Source: Candidatus Njordarchaeota archaeon (GTDB lineage: Archaea > Thermoproteota > JANJXX01 > Panguiarchaeales > Panguiarchaeaceae). Taken from it: a stretch of DNA of 16,925 nucleotides. A program made the position numbers and the translations under genes. Shown here in pieces: positions 1 through 7,055 of the stretch; within the stretch, counting starts at the first letter, position 1; every line of letters begins with the position of its first letter. Below the pieces are notes generated by a model. That model saw nothing but the letters and a program-made list of their open reading frames with translations. It did no database searches and had not been told where the DNA came from. Location of the stretch: assembly GCA_029855985.1 (NCBI GenBank), contig JAGSHR010000220.1, positions 1 to 16,925 on the forward strand, in the 5' to 3' direction.

Positions 1-49
1 AATCAACCAAGCCCCCACGAGGCCCCAACGGGCTAAAACGAGAGACAAC

Positions 50-56
50 TTTAAAT
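50..56 (+). promoter_or_regulatory. TATA box for the RadA-paralog gene cluster
   Basis: TTTAAAT lies 44 bp before the TTG start of the first gene, which would place the transcript start near 78-82. A GGTG ribosome site follows at 83-86. The 50 bases to the left are A+C-rich and the bases to the right abruptly G+T-rich, so the element sits at a compositional boundary. Inferred from archaeal promoter spacing only. Confidence 0.45.
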
Positions 57-93
57 CAGGGATAAACTCTGTGTTGTTTTTAGGTGTTTTTGT

Positions 94-1284
94 TTGGTGT
101 GCGTGTTGCGGGTTTTTGCTGTTTGTCCTGCTTGTGGTAGGCGTGTTGTTTATGTTCCTTCGGATGATGATTTGAGGCGACTTGAGTCTTCTGGTATTGC
201 TAGTGTTTCTTTTGATCATGGTGATCATGTTTTGGTTGTGTTTTTTGATAGGCAGGGTCGTGCTAGGGGTACTGAGGTTCATAAGTTTGTTTCTGGTCGT
301 AAGGGTTTTGTTTCTGGTGGTCGTGTTTCTGTTGAGAAGTTGGGTTTGGATAGGGATATTTTGGATAGGTTGATTGCTAGGGGTTTGACTTTTGTTGATG
401 ATGTTTTGTGGTTTCATCCTGCTCGTCTTAGTGAGTTGTTGGGTTTGGATGTTCAGGTTACTGCTGAGATCTTGGAGAGGGCTTTTAAGGTTTTGGAGGA
501 GTCTTCTCGTGGTGGGATGTTTGTTAAGTCTTCAGAGTTAACTGAAGTTGAGGTTAGGAAGCGTTTTTTGCATTCTGGTTCGACAGGTTTGGATAGGATT
601 CTCTCGGGTGGTTTCGCTACTGGCGAGGTTACGGAGTTAGTTGGAGAGTATAGGACAGGTAAGAGCCAGGTTTGTTTTACTGTTCTTGCTACTGTTTTTC
701 TCGCTCCTGGGGATGGTGGGTTGAACGACGGGGATATCTCCGCTGTTATTATTGATTCGGAGCATACTTTTAATGTTGAGAGGTTGAAGGCTATTCTTGA
801 GCGTTTTGATTTGGACGAATCTGTTTTGGATAGGATTTTGGTGGGTCGTCCGACGAATTCTATTCACCAGAGGCGTATGATAAATGAGTTGTTCAATGTT
901 GTTAAGAGGGAGAATGTTAAGTTGGTCGTTGTTGATTCTCTTACGAAGTTGCCTAGAGTTGATTTTAGTTCCCGGAGAGAGCTTTATGATAGGCAAAGAT
1001 TGATTTTGGATATGGTTGAGACTTTGAGAAGGATTGCTAGGACTTACGATATCCCCATTTTGGTTACTAATCAGGTTACCGCCGATCCTAGTGATGATTC
1101 TCTTCCTGAGATTAGTAGGGCTAAGCCTATTGGTGGGCACGTATTAGCGCATAATGTTGATACTCGTTTGTATCTTGAATATGTGGATAGGAATTTAAGG
1201 CGTGTTAAAGTTATTGATTCTAGTTGGTTACCCCCTGGAGAAACAAATATTAAGATTACGGATATGGGGATCATGGATCCATAA
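94..1284 (+). CDS. Divergent RadA-family recombinase paralog with N-terminal Cys/His extension
   Basis: A RecA/RadA-fold ATPase, expected to act on DNA recombination or repair. Residues 1-65 form an extension with a CPAC pair (11-14) and a DHGDH segment (41-45), resembling half of a small zinc-binding domain. Residues 80-135 match the helix-hairpin-helix domain of RadA. FVKS (143-146) sits where RadA has its FxxA polymerisation motif. Walker A is GEYRTGKS (184-191), where canonical RadA has GEFGSGKT. Walker B is LVVVDS (277-282). The TEGTF-type segment reads SEHTF, and the PxGGH segment after loop 2 reads PIGGH (345-349). All core elements are present, but the substitutions make it a paralog, not the housekeeping RadA, which I presume lies elsewhere. 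The TTG start is chosen because GGTG lies 7 nt upstream; GTG at 97 is an alternative. The gene is extremely G+T-rich, with most codons ending in T or G. It is first of four same-strand genes. Confidence 0.85.
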   Translation: MVCVLRVFAVCPACGRRVVYVPSDDDLRRLESSGIASVSFDHGDHVLVVFFDRQGRARGTEVHKFVSGRKGFVSGGRVSVEKLGLDRDILDRLIARGLTFVDDVLWFHPARLSELLGLDVQVTAEILERAFKVLEESSRGGMFVKSSELTEVEVRKRFLHSGSTGLDRILSGGFATGEVTELVGEYRTGKSQVCFTVLATVFLAPGDGGLNDGDISAVIIDSEHTFNVERLKAILERFDLDESVLDRILVGRPTNSIHQRRMINELFNVVKRENVKLVVVDSLTKLPRVDFSSRRELYDRQRLILDMVETLRRIARTYDIPILVTNQVTADPSDDSLPEISRAKPIGGHVLAHNVDTRLYLEYVDRNLRRVKVIDSSWLPPGETNIKITDMGIMDP

Positions 1285-1301
1285 AGTTCTTGGTGAGCGG
1301 A

Positions 1302-1736
1302 ATGGAGGAATTAATGGGTTATAAGGAGAATTATTTGAGTGTTTATAACATCTTCAAAGAAAAATTTGAGGATTGCGAGGCCTCGTTTGAGGAACTTCTC
1401 ATTTATATCCTTGCTCCAACGGAAACTGGTGACTCTGTTAACCCCGTTGAGATTCTCACAAATAAGTATTATCTCTTCCATGAATTAGTTGAGATTTGTT
1501 TCTTGAAGAGGTGGGGTATTCCCATTGACAAGTACACTATTTTAATGAATCCTGGTAGAGCTTATGAAGCTCACTACTATGCCATTAGAGAGGAATTGCG
1601 TTTAGCTCGCGAGGAAAAAGACTATGAGTGGATTAAATTTAGATTGAATCACATTAGGAATTACTTAGATGATCCAAATGCCCCAAAAGTTCTCAAAGGT
1701 AAGTTTAAGGCTCTCTTAGAGGAGTTTCAAGTGTAG
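1302..1736 (+). CDS. Small helical protein of unknown function
   Basis: About 144 residues, acidic and almost wholly helix-forming, with no signal peptide or membrane segment. I do not recognise the family and see no catalytic motif. A conserved-looking stretch, YEAHYYAIREELRLA, is near residue 85 and a charged helix closes the protein. ATG 1302 is chosen because GGTGA (1292-1296) lies exactly 5 nt upstream, the spacing used throughout the window. ATG 1314, preceded 5 nt upstream by GGAGG, is an equally good alternative; an in-frame TTG at 1290 has no such support. The gene starts 17 nt after the RadA paralog, and its stop overlaps a GTG of the next frame, so it is almost certainly co-transcribed. 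The context suggests a partner or adaptor of the neighbouring ATPases. Confidence 0.75.
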   Translation: MEELMGYKENYLSVYNIFKEKFEDCEASFEELLIYILAPTETGDSVNPVEILTNKYYLFHELVEICFLKRWGIPIDKYTILMNPGRAYEAHYYAIREELRLAREEKDYEWIKFRLNHIRNYLDDPNAPKVLKGKFKALLEEFQV

Positions 1737-1822
1737 TGGTTGCTTTAGGTTTTCCCTTTATTCTTTTTCGGTATTTCGTAAATAATATAAGTGATTATAT
1801 TTTTCGTTTATTTGGTGTCAAT

Positions 1823-2539
1823 ATGACAATAAAGAAGAGATTAGTCATACCAAAAGTTAATCTAAAGAAGTTTTACCAGATTTGCGTGAAAAAGGACCCA
1901 TATGACCTTGCCGGCAAACTAAAGTTGTCAAAGAGAACCCTTGAAAGTTATGTTAAGTTTAGAGATCTCCTCTTCAATGGTAGAGTGTCTGCACTTGGTT
2001 TTGAGGAATTCCTAGAAAAAATGAAACACAGTTTAGTTGAGTTAATTGGTGGGGAACAATTGCTGAAATCACTATCTAATGATAGAGCTTACCTAAATTC
2101 TGCAACTTTGAAGAATAAGCTTGAAGAATCCGGTTTTAAGATATCAATGTCTAGCGCGGAAAACTTGATTTCTCTTTTAGTGAATCTGGGCGCCGTCTAC
2201 CCCGTCAGAGTTTTCTATTATACACCCAGCCTCAGCGAACAAGTTTTGGGTTTCATAGCTGACAAGGGCGCCGTTAAGGTTATTGATATAAAAAAGAAGT
2301 TTGAGGGAAACCCCCGTATCTATGACGCCCTTCTGGAACTCTGGAGCAAAAACCTTGTTGAGATACCATCCCTTGATGTAAGTAGGGAAATATACTTAGA
2401 ATATGGTAGAACGGGAATTCCCGCAGAACTTGCTGCTCCCTTTAAATCCGTCAACTTCTACGTTGACAGACGCACTGGAAAAAAAGTTGCGGAAATAATC
2501 TTAGACGATAAAGCAAAGGTGATCTATAATGGTAGATAA
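1823..2539 (+). CDS. Helix-turn-helix DNA-binding protein of unknown family
   Basis: About 238 residues from ATG 1823. Two segments look like helix-turn-helix units. Near the N-terminus, DLAGKLKLSKRTLESYVKF has the pattern of a short trihelical DNA-binding motif. Near the middle, IDIKKKFEGNPRIYDALLEL followed by a beta-like VEIPSL looks like a winged helix. The last 60 residues are beta-rich. No enzyme motif is visible. The frame is open back to GTG 1736, but those 29 extra residues are hydrophobic and unlike the rest; ATG 1823 has GGTG at 1814-1817 with 5 nt spacing, so I favour it. The 3' end overlaps the start of the next gene by 11 nt. A DNA-recognition subunit for the adjacent AAA+ ATPase is a reasonable inference, but unproven. 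Confidence 0.75.
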   Translation: MTIKKRLVIPKVNLKKFYQICVKKDPYDLAGKLKLSKRTLESYVKFRDLLFNGRVSALGFEEFLEKMKHSLVELIGGEQLLKSLSNDRAYLNSATLKNKLEESGFKISMSSAENLISLLVNLGAVYPVRVFYYTPSLSEQVLGFIADKGAVKVIDIKKKFEGNPRIYDALLELWSKNLVEIPSLDVSREIYLEYGRTGIPAELAAPFKSVNFYVDRRTGKKVAEIILDDKAKVIYNGR

Positions 2540-4481
2540 CCCAGGAGGAACAGATAACTATATAACTTATGATTATCTTAGAAAACTGGAAACAAAATTT
2601 AACCACATGGACGATAAAGTTCTGAATACTATCCTTAACTCCCTTCAGAGCGGTATGGCGTTCAAAGCCGATTTAGAGACCGCTAGGGAGCTCGTAGTTG
2701 ATTACGAGGAACTGAAGAAGGAAATTGATAAAGCCGTAAATAGAATAATGGAGTTTGAGACGGCCGACATATTGGTTATAAGGGCTCACCGACATATTTA
2801 TGGAACCGGTAAAACCCAGATAGCTAACTTCTTAAGACAAGAACTAAAAAACAGATTCAATATCCAAACATTTTACACGGTTATAGACTCGAAGAATTTT
2901 AGGGAAAAACTTGGAAAAATAAGAGATCTAATGAATAAATCCGAAGGAAAAACAGTAGTAGCAATCATTGACGAGGTAGACTTGCTCGTTGACCCATCAC
3001 TATCCGATGAAGAACAAAGAAGAATAATTGAAGAATTCGCTAACGAACTAATCAGTATCGCCCAGGAAGCAGACAGCATGGATATCCCCCTAAAAATAAT
3101 CCTAGTTCTAAGTGCCAAGGTAGATGACCTCATAAATGAAGTGTCCATGTCTAGATTAGGGCGCAGACTATCCCACACGTTGATAGAAGCTGACTTAAAA
3201 CTAGATGAAAAAAAGGTTCAAGAACTCGCAGCTAAATTCCTCGTTGCTATGTGGGTTATAAACTATGAGAAAATACAGGAAAAAGTAAGCAAAAGTACTT
3301 TTTTTGAGTTAATGAAGAATTTCTCACGGGATTTAGCTAGAGCCATTTTTAGCACAACACCCGAGAGCCAACTGTCAATTGGCGTTATAGTGACTAAACT
3401 GCTGAAAATCTTTGATTTAATATTCAAGCACATTGACAACAAGAACTTTGAAGAAATGTATAAGAAGCTAATAGGAGATGATAGACAATTCATTGGAAGC
3501 AAACTGGAAAGCTATATTAAAGAATACTTAAAGAAATTTATTGGAGCAATAGAAACCGAGATAGGCGGCGACAAAATCGTAGCAATTTACGATGCAACGC
3601 CAATTCAGATAGGAGAACACAAGACGGACGGAATATACAATATAATGATTGGTGATAAACTCATTGGGGGCATAATCGTTGAGATAACTGTTACGCGCGA
3701 TGTGCTTAGCAAGAGAGAACAATTAATAAGTTTCACAGAACACTATCCAACACTGTTGATATACTCTAGGAGCGTAAATGATAAGACACCCCGTGATGAT
3801 GTTCAAGCAGTATACAATGATCCCAGCCTAAAATACGAGCTTTTCCCAGTTTCCTTTATCGAAGAGATAACTAGATACTCAATTATACTAAAACCAGAGT
3901 ATGCGCCATACCTAATAAGGGAATCCTCCCCCATGGAGCAACCAATTAGATCTCTAGTGAGAAAACATATAAGCGCGTTTTATGAAATATGGAAAAGCAC
4001 AACAATGCTAGAAACACCACCATTTGCCTCAACATCAATTGAAGTAATCGAAAAAGCTGAGGAAACCACACCATCGACAGCAGAAAGCGGAAAAATTAAC
4101 GCAATGCAAATAGCAACAGCAATTAGAACGGCCTTAAGTGGGGAATTTAAGGCGCTATCTCTGGACACCAAGAAGAACATAAGAAAAACAACTTTAACTA
4201 ACTCTATCAAGAAGCGAATAAATAATATCCTCCGAACCGTGGGATTAAAAATTATAGATGATAAAGAGTGGCCAACCATAGTGGAAGACATAATAAACAG
4301 CTGGATATCCAACAAACTGGGAAGAAAAACCGAAAAAACATTCATCCCATTCAACGCTAAGAATTCACCTACAAACCCGCTTTGGAAGGTAGAAACAGCA
4401 GTAGAACTTGCACAAAAGCAACTTATCCAGAGAATCATAGATAGAAATAAGGATAAAATTGATCCTGCAACAATACCCTAA
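2529..4481 (+). CDS. AAA+ type ATPase with a restriction-endonuclease-like C-terminal region
   Basis: 650 residues. After a helical N-terminus (1-75), a P-loop ATPase core is clear: Walker A HIYGTGKT (89-96, with His where the first Gly is usual), Walker B VVAIIDEVD (143-151) with the DE pair, a sensor-1-like ILVLSAK (191-197), and an arginine-finger candidate SRLGRRLS (208-215). A helical lid follows to about 320. Residues 325-415 follow the helix-strand-strand-strand-helix-strand order of PD-(D/E)XK nucleases: a helix, a strand, D367 beginning a second strand, VEIT (384-387) in a third, a helix, then TLLIYSR. The usual Lys of ExK is Thr387, so cleavage activity is doubtful. Residues about 480-520 are low-complexity Thr/Ser/Glu, and the tail is helical. 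ATG 2529 has GGTGA 6 nt upstream. The gene is A+C-rich toward its end. The ATPase assignment is firm; the nuclease fold is inferred from pattern only. Confidence 0.85.
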   Translation: MVDNPGGTDNYITYDYLRKLETKFNHMDDKVLNTILNSLQSGMAFKADLETARELVVDYEELKKEIDKAVNRIMEFETADILVIRAHRHIYGTGKTQIANFLRQELKNRFNIQTFYTVIDSKNFREKLGKIRDLMNKSEGKTVVAIIDEVDLLVDPSLSDEEQRRIIEEFANELISIAQEADSMDIPLKIILVLSAKVDDLINEVSMSRLGRRLSHTLIEADLKLDEKKVQELAAKFLVAMWVINYEKIQEKVSKSTFFELMKNFSRDLARAIFSTTPESQLSIGVIVTKLLKIFDLIFKHIDNKNFEEMYKKLIGDDRQFIGSKLESYIKEYLKKFIGAIETEIGGDKIVAIYDATPIQIGEHKTDGIYNIMIGDKLIGGIIVEITVTRDVLSKREQLISFTEHYPTLLIYSRSVNDKTPRDDVQAVYNDPSLKYELFPVSFIEEITRYSIILKPEYAPYLIRESSPMEQPIRSLVRKHISAFYEIWKSTTMLETPPFASTSIEVIEKAEETTPSTAESGKINAMQIATAIRTALSGEFKALSLDTKKNIRKTTLTNSIKKRINNILRTVGLKIIDDKEWPTIVEDIINSWISNKLGRKTEKTFIPFNAKNSPTNPLWKVETAVELAQKQLIQRIIDRNKDKIDPATIP

Positions 4482-4500
4482 AACGAGAAACAATTACAAA

Positions 4501-4507
4501 ATTTTTT
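4501..4507 (+). terminator. Candidate poly-T terminator after the AAA+ ATPase gene
   Basis: A run of six T (4502-4507) lies 20 nt past the stop codon, in the 100-bp gap between the convergent ATPase and glutamate dehydrogenase genes. Archaeal RNA polymerase can terminate at such runs without a hairpin. On the opposite strand the gap holds T-rich tracts near 4497-4500 and 4520-4532 (seen as A runs on the plus strand), which could end the glutamate dehydrogenase transcript. Confidence 0.35.
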
Positions 4508-4583
4508 AACTTGCTTTAACAGGAAAGAAAAGAACTAGATTGGGCTTGATAAATTAAAGAAATAAATGAAGTAAAAGAGGAGT

Positions 4584-5852
4584 TTATAGCCAACCTCTAT
4601 ACCTCATTGCTTGGACTACTCTGTCGATTGCAACTATGTATGCGGCTGTTCTCCAGTCAACATTGTATTTTTGCTTGGCCTCATACATTGCATGGAAGCT
4701 GTTCACAATCTTGTGCTCTAGTCTGCTCTTTACTTCCTCCTCTGTCCAAGCAATACCTTGTCTGTTTTGTACCCACTCGAAGTAGCTGACTATAACACCA
4801 CCTGCGTTTGCTTGGAAGTCAGGTGCGATTACTACTCCCTTCTTGTTTAGTATCTCGTCGGCCTCCACGGTTGTTGGACCGTTAGCTGCTTCAGAAATTA
4901 CTTTAGCTTTGATCTTGTCGGCATTTGCTCCAGTAATTTGGTTCTCTAGGGCAGCTGGAATGAGAATGTCAACATCTAAGAACAATGGAGCTGTTGAGTC
5001 TCCCTCGATTCTCTCCTCAGCATCTGGGTAGTCAATAACACTTCTCTTGGCGGATTTGTTGTGTTTCCATTCATTGACTTTATCTGGGTCTAAACCATTT
5101 CTATTGATTATTGTACCTTTTGTGTCGCTAACTGCAATGATTTTTGCACCCCACTCGTGTAGGAATTTTGCTGCATAGTAACCAGCATTACCATAACCTT
5201 GAACTGCTACTGTTGCACCTTTTACGTCGAAACCTGCTACTTTGGCTGCCTCTCTAGCCGCTACTGCTGTACCATAACCAGTTGAGTAAATTCTACCTAG
5301 TGAACCGAATAGTTCTAGAGGCTTTGCTGTTACCACACCCCATGCATTGTATCCAGCGTATTTTGAATATTCATCGAAGAACCAGGCCATTGTTTGTGGG
5401 TTTGTGTATACGTCTGGTGCAGGAATGTCCACATCTTCGCCCACTAGTGGAGCGATTGCTCTGAAATAGTTTCTGCTTAATTGTTCTAGTTCTCTTGGAG
5501 ATAGTTTGTGTGGGTCAACAATTACTCCGCCCTTACCGCCACCATAAGGGATGTCGGCGAGAGCGCACTTGAATGTCATCCACATTGAAAGTGCAATAAC
5601 TTCATCTTTTGTTACTTGTGGGTGGAATCTTACTCCTCCCTTGTAGGGTCCTCTTGCACTGTTGTGTTGGCTTCTGAATCCCTTGAATACCTTTAGAGAA
5701 CCGTCATCCATCTTGACAGGGACAGCTACTTCTAGGATTCTTTCAGGAACAGATAGTCTTGCAAAAACAGCGTCTTTATCTGGGTAATTTAGTACGTCGA
5801 TTGCTTTTTTGAGTTGTTTTTTGACTTCTTCGTATGGGTTGTAGTTGTTCAT
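4584..5852 (-). CDS. gdhA: Glutamate dehydrogenase (hexameric, NAD(P)-dependent)
   Basis: Catalyses reversible oxidative deamination of glutamate to 2-oxoglutarate and ammonia, linking nitrogen and carbon metabolism in the cytosol. The 422 residues match the usual archaeal and bacterial hexamer length. The glutamate pocket shows KGGVRFHP (71-78), Lys95, and the catalytic Lys in PYGGGKGG (Lys107), with Asp147 in PAPD. The Rossmann nucleotide site is GYGNAG (219-224). The C-terminal substrate-contact region with SYFEWVQNRQG is intact. Start: ATG at 5852-5850 is chosen because AGTGA lies 5 nt upstream; an in-frame GTG nine bases earlier is the alternative. The gene stands alone on the minus strand with its own promoter. 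Coding-strand G+T is low at both ends (21 and 24 of 60 in hand counts), unlike the RadA cluster. Cofactor preference cannot be settled by eye. Confidence 0.96.
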   Translation of the reverse strand: MNNYNPYEEVKKQLKKAIDVLNYPDKDAVFARLSVPERILEVAVPVKMDDGSLKVFKGFRSQHNSARGPYKGGVRFHPQVTKDEVIALSMWMTFKCALADIPYGGGKGGVIVDPHKLSPRELEQLSRNYFRAIAPLVGEDVDIPAPDVYTNPQTMAWFFDEYSKYAGYNAWGVVTAKPLELFGSLGRIYSTGYGTAVAAREAAKVAGFDVKGATVAVQGYGNAGYYAAKFLHEWGAKIIAVSDTKGTIINRNGLDPDKVNEWKHNKSAKRSVIDYPDAEERIEGDSTAPLFLDVDILIPAALENQITGANADKIKAKVISEAANGPTTVEADEILNKKGVVIAPDFQANAGGVIVSYFEWVQNRQGIAWTEEEVKSRLEHKIVNSFHAMYEAKQKYNVDWRTAAYIVAIDRVVQAMRYRGWL

Positions 5853-5900
5853 TTTTATCACTTGTTTTTTTATATTTTCACATAGTTGTTATGTTATTCT

Positions 5901-5908
5901 GTATATAA
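5901..5908 (-). promoter_or_regulatory. TATA box for glutamate dehydrogenase
   Basis: On the minus strand TTATATAC lies about 50 bp before the ATG, predicting a transcript start near 5876-5880 and a leader of about 26 nt containing the AGTGA ribosome site. A weaker AT-rich element lies further upstream near 5925-5935. Confidence 0.45.
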
Positions 5909-5989
5909 CGGTTTTGAATATATTTATCGTATTAACTTTTTTTCTTGAATATTTACATTTGCTTCAATAAAATTAGTGAAGGCTATAAT

Positions 5990-6235
5990 TATCATAACTT
6001 TTGAACTTAAAAACTTAAACAGTGTGAAAAAAATTAAACACATTAAACGAAAACATAAAAGTTAAAAAACTATATACGAACACTCGTACAAACATAAATA
6101 CAAAAAACAAAACCGACATAACAAAAGGCCTCAAACAATGAGAAACCAACACCAAAGAATTCCAAAAGAATAGAAAATCGAAGACTCCCTAGTGCACTAT
6201 TAGGACTTAACGAAATATTTTAATAACAATCACAA
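5990..6235. other. Gene-free spacer with strong A+C bias and a 10-bp palindrome
   Basis: The 415-bp gap between the divergent glutamate dehydrogenase and UMP kinase genes holds promoter elements at its two edges. Its middle (about 6000-6180) has no credible gene but is very A+C-rich on the plus strand: A+C is 46 of 60 bases in each of the rows starting at 6061 and 6121. A perfect palindrome TAGTGCACTA occupies 6190-6199. The only minus-strand reading frame I noted encodes a 34-residue Phe/Val-rich peptide without a ribosome site, which I do not call. It could be a decayed gene, a minus-strand RNA or simply biased spacer. Confidence 0.4.
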
Positions 6236-6236
6236 T

Positions 6237-6244
6237 CTTTAAAA
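6237..6244 (+). promoter_or_regulatory. TATA box for the UMP kinase-UppP unit, probably giving a leaderless transcript
   Basis: CTTTAAAA is centred 27 bp before the UMP kinase ATG. Archaeal transcription normally starts about 25 bp after the TATA box, so the mRNA would begin at or next to the start codon. In keeping with this, the gene lacks the GGTGA site that most genes here carry. Confidence 0.5.
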
Positions 6245-6267
6245 CAAAAATTCGTAGGGTCAAAGCA

Positions 6268-7017
6268 ATGTCAGTATTAAAAAATATTGTCGTAAAGATA
6301 GGCGGCTCAATTCTCTTCCCAGACGGCATCAAGCCTAGTGTTTTTCTCCAACAGATCGAAAAGTTGGGTGATTTCCTAACTCATGTTAAATCGAAGAATG
6401 CTGATGCAAAAGTATTTGTGATAATTGGCGGTGGTTCTTGGGCAAAAAATTATATTAAGTTTGCTGAATCGGTAGGGATCTCCCCCATAATAAGGGATAA
6501 CTATGGAATAACTATTTCTAGGTTGAATGCTGATATTGTTATGAGACTTCTCTCAAGTAAAACCTCCCTAAGGATCTCCCCTGTAATCCCTGAGACTCCA
6601 AATGATGTTTTTGAGTTATCGAAGAGCTTTGATGCTATTATAGTAGGAGGTTTTTATCCAGGGCAAAGTACAATTGGAACTGCCGCATTGCTCTCTGAGA
6701 TTGTTAATGCTGATCTTTTGTTAATAGCTACTGATGTTCCAGGTGTTTACCTCGAGGACCCCAAAATTAATCCAAGTGCAAGGAAATTTAAGAAAATTGA
6801 TATTGCATCACTCAAGAAGATATTGCTTGATCTAGAAGCCAAGCCTGGAACGTATAAGTTGATGGATTTTGTAGCCGTGAAAACACTTGAGAGATCTAAG
6901 ATACCAACGATAATCTTTGATGGCAGTGACCTTGGCAACTTATCAGTTCTCTATGAAGCTTATACTCGGGGTGACTTAGAGAAAGTCTTCGAACTTGGGA
7001 CCATAATTGAATTCTAG
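6268..7017 (+). CDS. pyrH: Uridylate (UMP) kinase, archaeal type
   Basis: Phosphorylates UMP to UDP with ATP in pyrimidine nucleotide synthesis; cytosolic hexamer in the family. Amino-acid-kinase fold motifs appear in order: VVKIGGSIL (8-16) phosphate loop, IIGGGSWAK (52-60), FDAIIVGGFYPGQST (121-135) that forms part of the nucleotide pocket, and ATDVPGVYLEDP (154-165). At 249 residues it is slightly longer than the roughly 225 typical of archaeal enzymes. The related kinase at 14110 is a different branch (isopentenyl phosphate kinase), since it carries the SFGH motif that this protein lacks. The next gene follows after a 38-nt gap, so the two are probably co-transcribed. Assigning UMP over another small phosphate acceptor rests on the PGQST segment. 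Confidence 0.85.
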   Translation: MSVLKNIVVKIGGSILFPDGIKPSVFLQQIEKLGDFLTHVKSKNADAKVFVIIGGGSWAKNYIKFAESVGISPIIRDNYGITISRLNADIVMRLLSSKTSLRISPVIPETPNDVFELSKSFDAIIVGGFYPGQSTIGTAALLSEIVNADLLLIATDVPGVYLEDPKINPSARKFKKIDIASLKKILLDLEAKPGTYKLMDFVAVKTLERSKIPTIIFDGSDLGNLSVLYEAYTRGDLEKVFELGTIIEF

Positions 7018-7055
7018 CTACCGTTAAGCATATCCACTGTGTGCGAGGGGAAATA

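Noticed and set aside
1..63. Possible C-terminal tail of an upstream plus-strand gene (stops at 34-36 or 61-63).
   Set aside because: Two frames are open for only 11-20 codons; nothing identifies which, if any, is coding.
637..1140. Antisense frame of 167 codons opposite the RadA paralog.
   Set aside because: Arises from the G+T-rich sense strand; the product is Asn/Ser/Ile/Lys-biased and motif-free, while the sense frame carries clear Walker motifs.
1736..1822. Extended N-terminus of the HTH protein from GTG 1736.
   Set aside because: Hydrophobic 29 residues unlike the rest; ATG 1823 has a ribosome site at the local 5-nt spacing.
3980..4438. Long antisense frame of 152 codons opposite the AAA+ ATPase gene.
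   Set aside because: Shadow of a strongly supported gene; hydrophobic low-complexity product, no ribosome site, no family likeness.
6000..6120. Minus-strand 34-codon Phe/Val-rich peptide in the spacer.
   Set aside because: Composition follows directly from the G+T-rich strand; no ribosome site near its ATG.
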